A stretch of 64,000 nucleotides of DNA, taken from Molanna angustata (Eukaryota; Arthropoda; Insecta; Trichoptera; Molannidae). The DNA lies in the NCBI GenBank assembly GCA_963576475.1, contig OY754987.1, positions 8,066,036 to 8,130,035 of the forward strand, read 5' to 3'. Positions 63,541 to 64,000 of the stretch are shown here, one piece after another. A model generated the notes under the pieces. That model made no database searches and was not told the DNA's origin. It was given only the letters and a program-made list of their open reading frames with translations. Each line of letters begins with the position of its first letter. Within the stretch, counting starts at the first letter, position 1. The translations under genes and the position numbers were made by a program.

Positions 63541-64000
63541 TATTTTATTTTATTTATTGTAAACAAACATACAGCCAATTTAGTACATAGGACAAGCAGA
63601 CAGTAATACAATAAATAAGCCAAAAATGTTTGATGAATATTACTGGTTAAAAAACATGAATTGAAAAAGATATATCAGTAACATAATATTTTTTGCTGTA
63701 GGAAAAGGAATTTGGAAGGAAATGGGGCGTTATGGGAAGCGTGCGTAAGATTACTAAGAGCGATGAGGGAACGTGGCCAAAATGGATAGTTTAAATCTTC
63801 TATGCCAATAGTGGAAGAGAGCAATGTCATGGAAGAAATAATCATAATTTCTACATGCTCTGTATATGAAAGAGTGCTGTGGATAATTTGTGCCACAGAT
63901 GGGAAGTCTGAATGTATATTTTTTTCTAGTTTGTTTCGTCGGTATGTTGAAGGGAATTTTCGCAAGAAATGCATCGGTGTCAATAATACTGTTCACTATT
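63541..64000 (-). pseudogene. Jockey-like LINE RT C-terminus, reverse, cut by the window edge
   Basis: Minus frame 63996-63754: IDTDAFLAKIPFNIPTKQTR, then FRLPICGTNYPQHSFIYRAC and IALFHYWHRRFKLSI. It has the same motif order as the plus-strand LINE at 62.9 kb (FNIPT..TR....F.LP...TNY.....I.R.C). The 3' UTR extends down to about 63541. The two LINEs are convergent and clearly related. Coding sequence continues beyond the window. Confidence 0.65.

Overview
This is eukaryotic, AT-rich, repeat-dense DNA, most likely from a moth or butterfly. The clues are the recurring TAGGTACCTA-type words, AAATAAATA-tailed retroposons, several tRNA-derived SINE families and the mix of LINE clades. The lepidopteran call is inference from composition and repeat style. 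I found no convincing host protein-coding exon, rRNA or true tRNA gene. Almost every open frame of interest is a transposable-element frame or a remnant of one.

Layout. 1-6 kb: LINE remnants, a palindromic MITE, a SINE, a TG microsatellite and a probable rolling-circle element packed with tandem arrays (about 3.3-5.5 kb). 5.6-8.2 kb: two degenerate LINEs with a restriction-like endonuclease C-terminus (R4/Dong type); one holds a small Helitron-like insert. 8.7-9.5 kb: a 30-bp minisatellite split by a SINE. 10-16 kb: LINE tails, a MITE inserted in a LINE, and an AAAT array. 17-19.3 kb: a CR1/Jockey-like LINE end broken by a 181-bp foldback, next to a 1-kb Helitron-like element. 20-25.5 kb: LINE remnants, SINEs, an inverted AAAT block. 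25.6-30.5 kb: the best-preserved gene set, a minus-strand I-type LINE with a three-knuckle gag-like ORF1, an APE endonuclease, a reverse transcriptase and an RNase H. It has a poly-A tail and one frameshift between endonuclease and RT. 30.6-41.9 kb: a second Helitron-like copy, a 5'-truncated RTE insertion with a 16-bp target duplication, and two MITEs with perfect 8-bp target duplications. 41.9-59 kb: large hairpin elements alternating with LINE and SINE debris. 59-64 kb: more LINE ends.

The most unusual content is a hairpin family present in nine copies or fragments. The best copies have near-identical inverted arms (about 590 bp in the largest) followed by a one-sided 3' tail. Three are flanked by 10-12 bp direct repeats and have variable 5' ends. 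That looks like target-primed insertion of a self-complementary RNA, not a cut-and-paste element.

The only plausible trans-acting machinery is the LINE enzymes, mostly broken. The SINEs and hairpins probably depend on such enzymes; one SINE family shares its 3' end with the CR1/Jockey-like LINE. Possible host regulatory DNA is limited to small CpG-rich patches near 37.3 and 60.5 kb.
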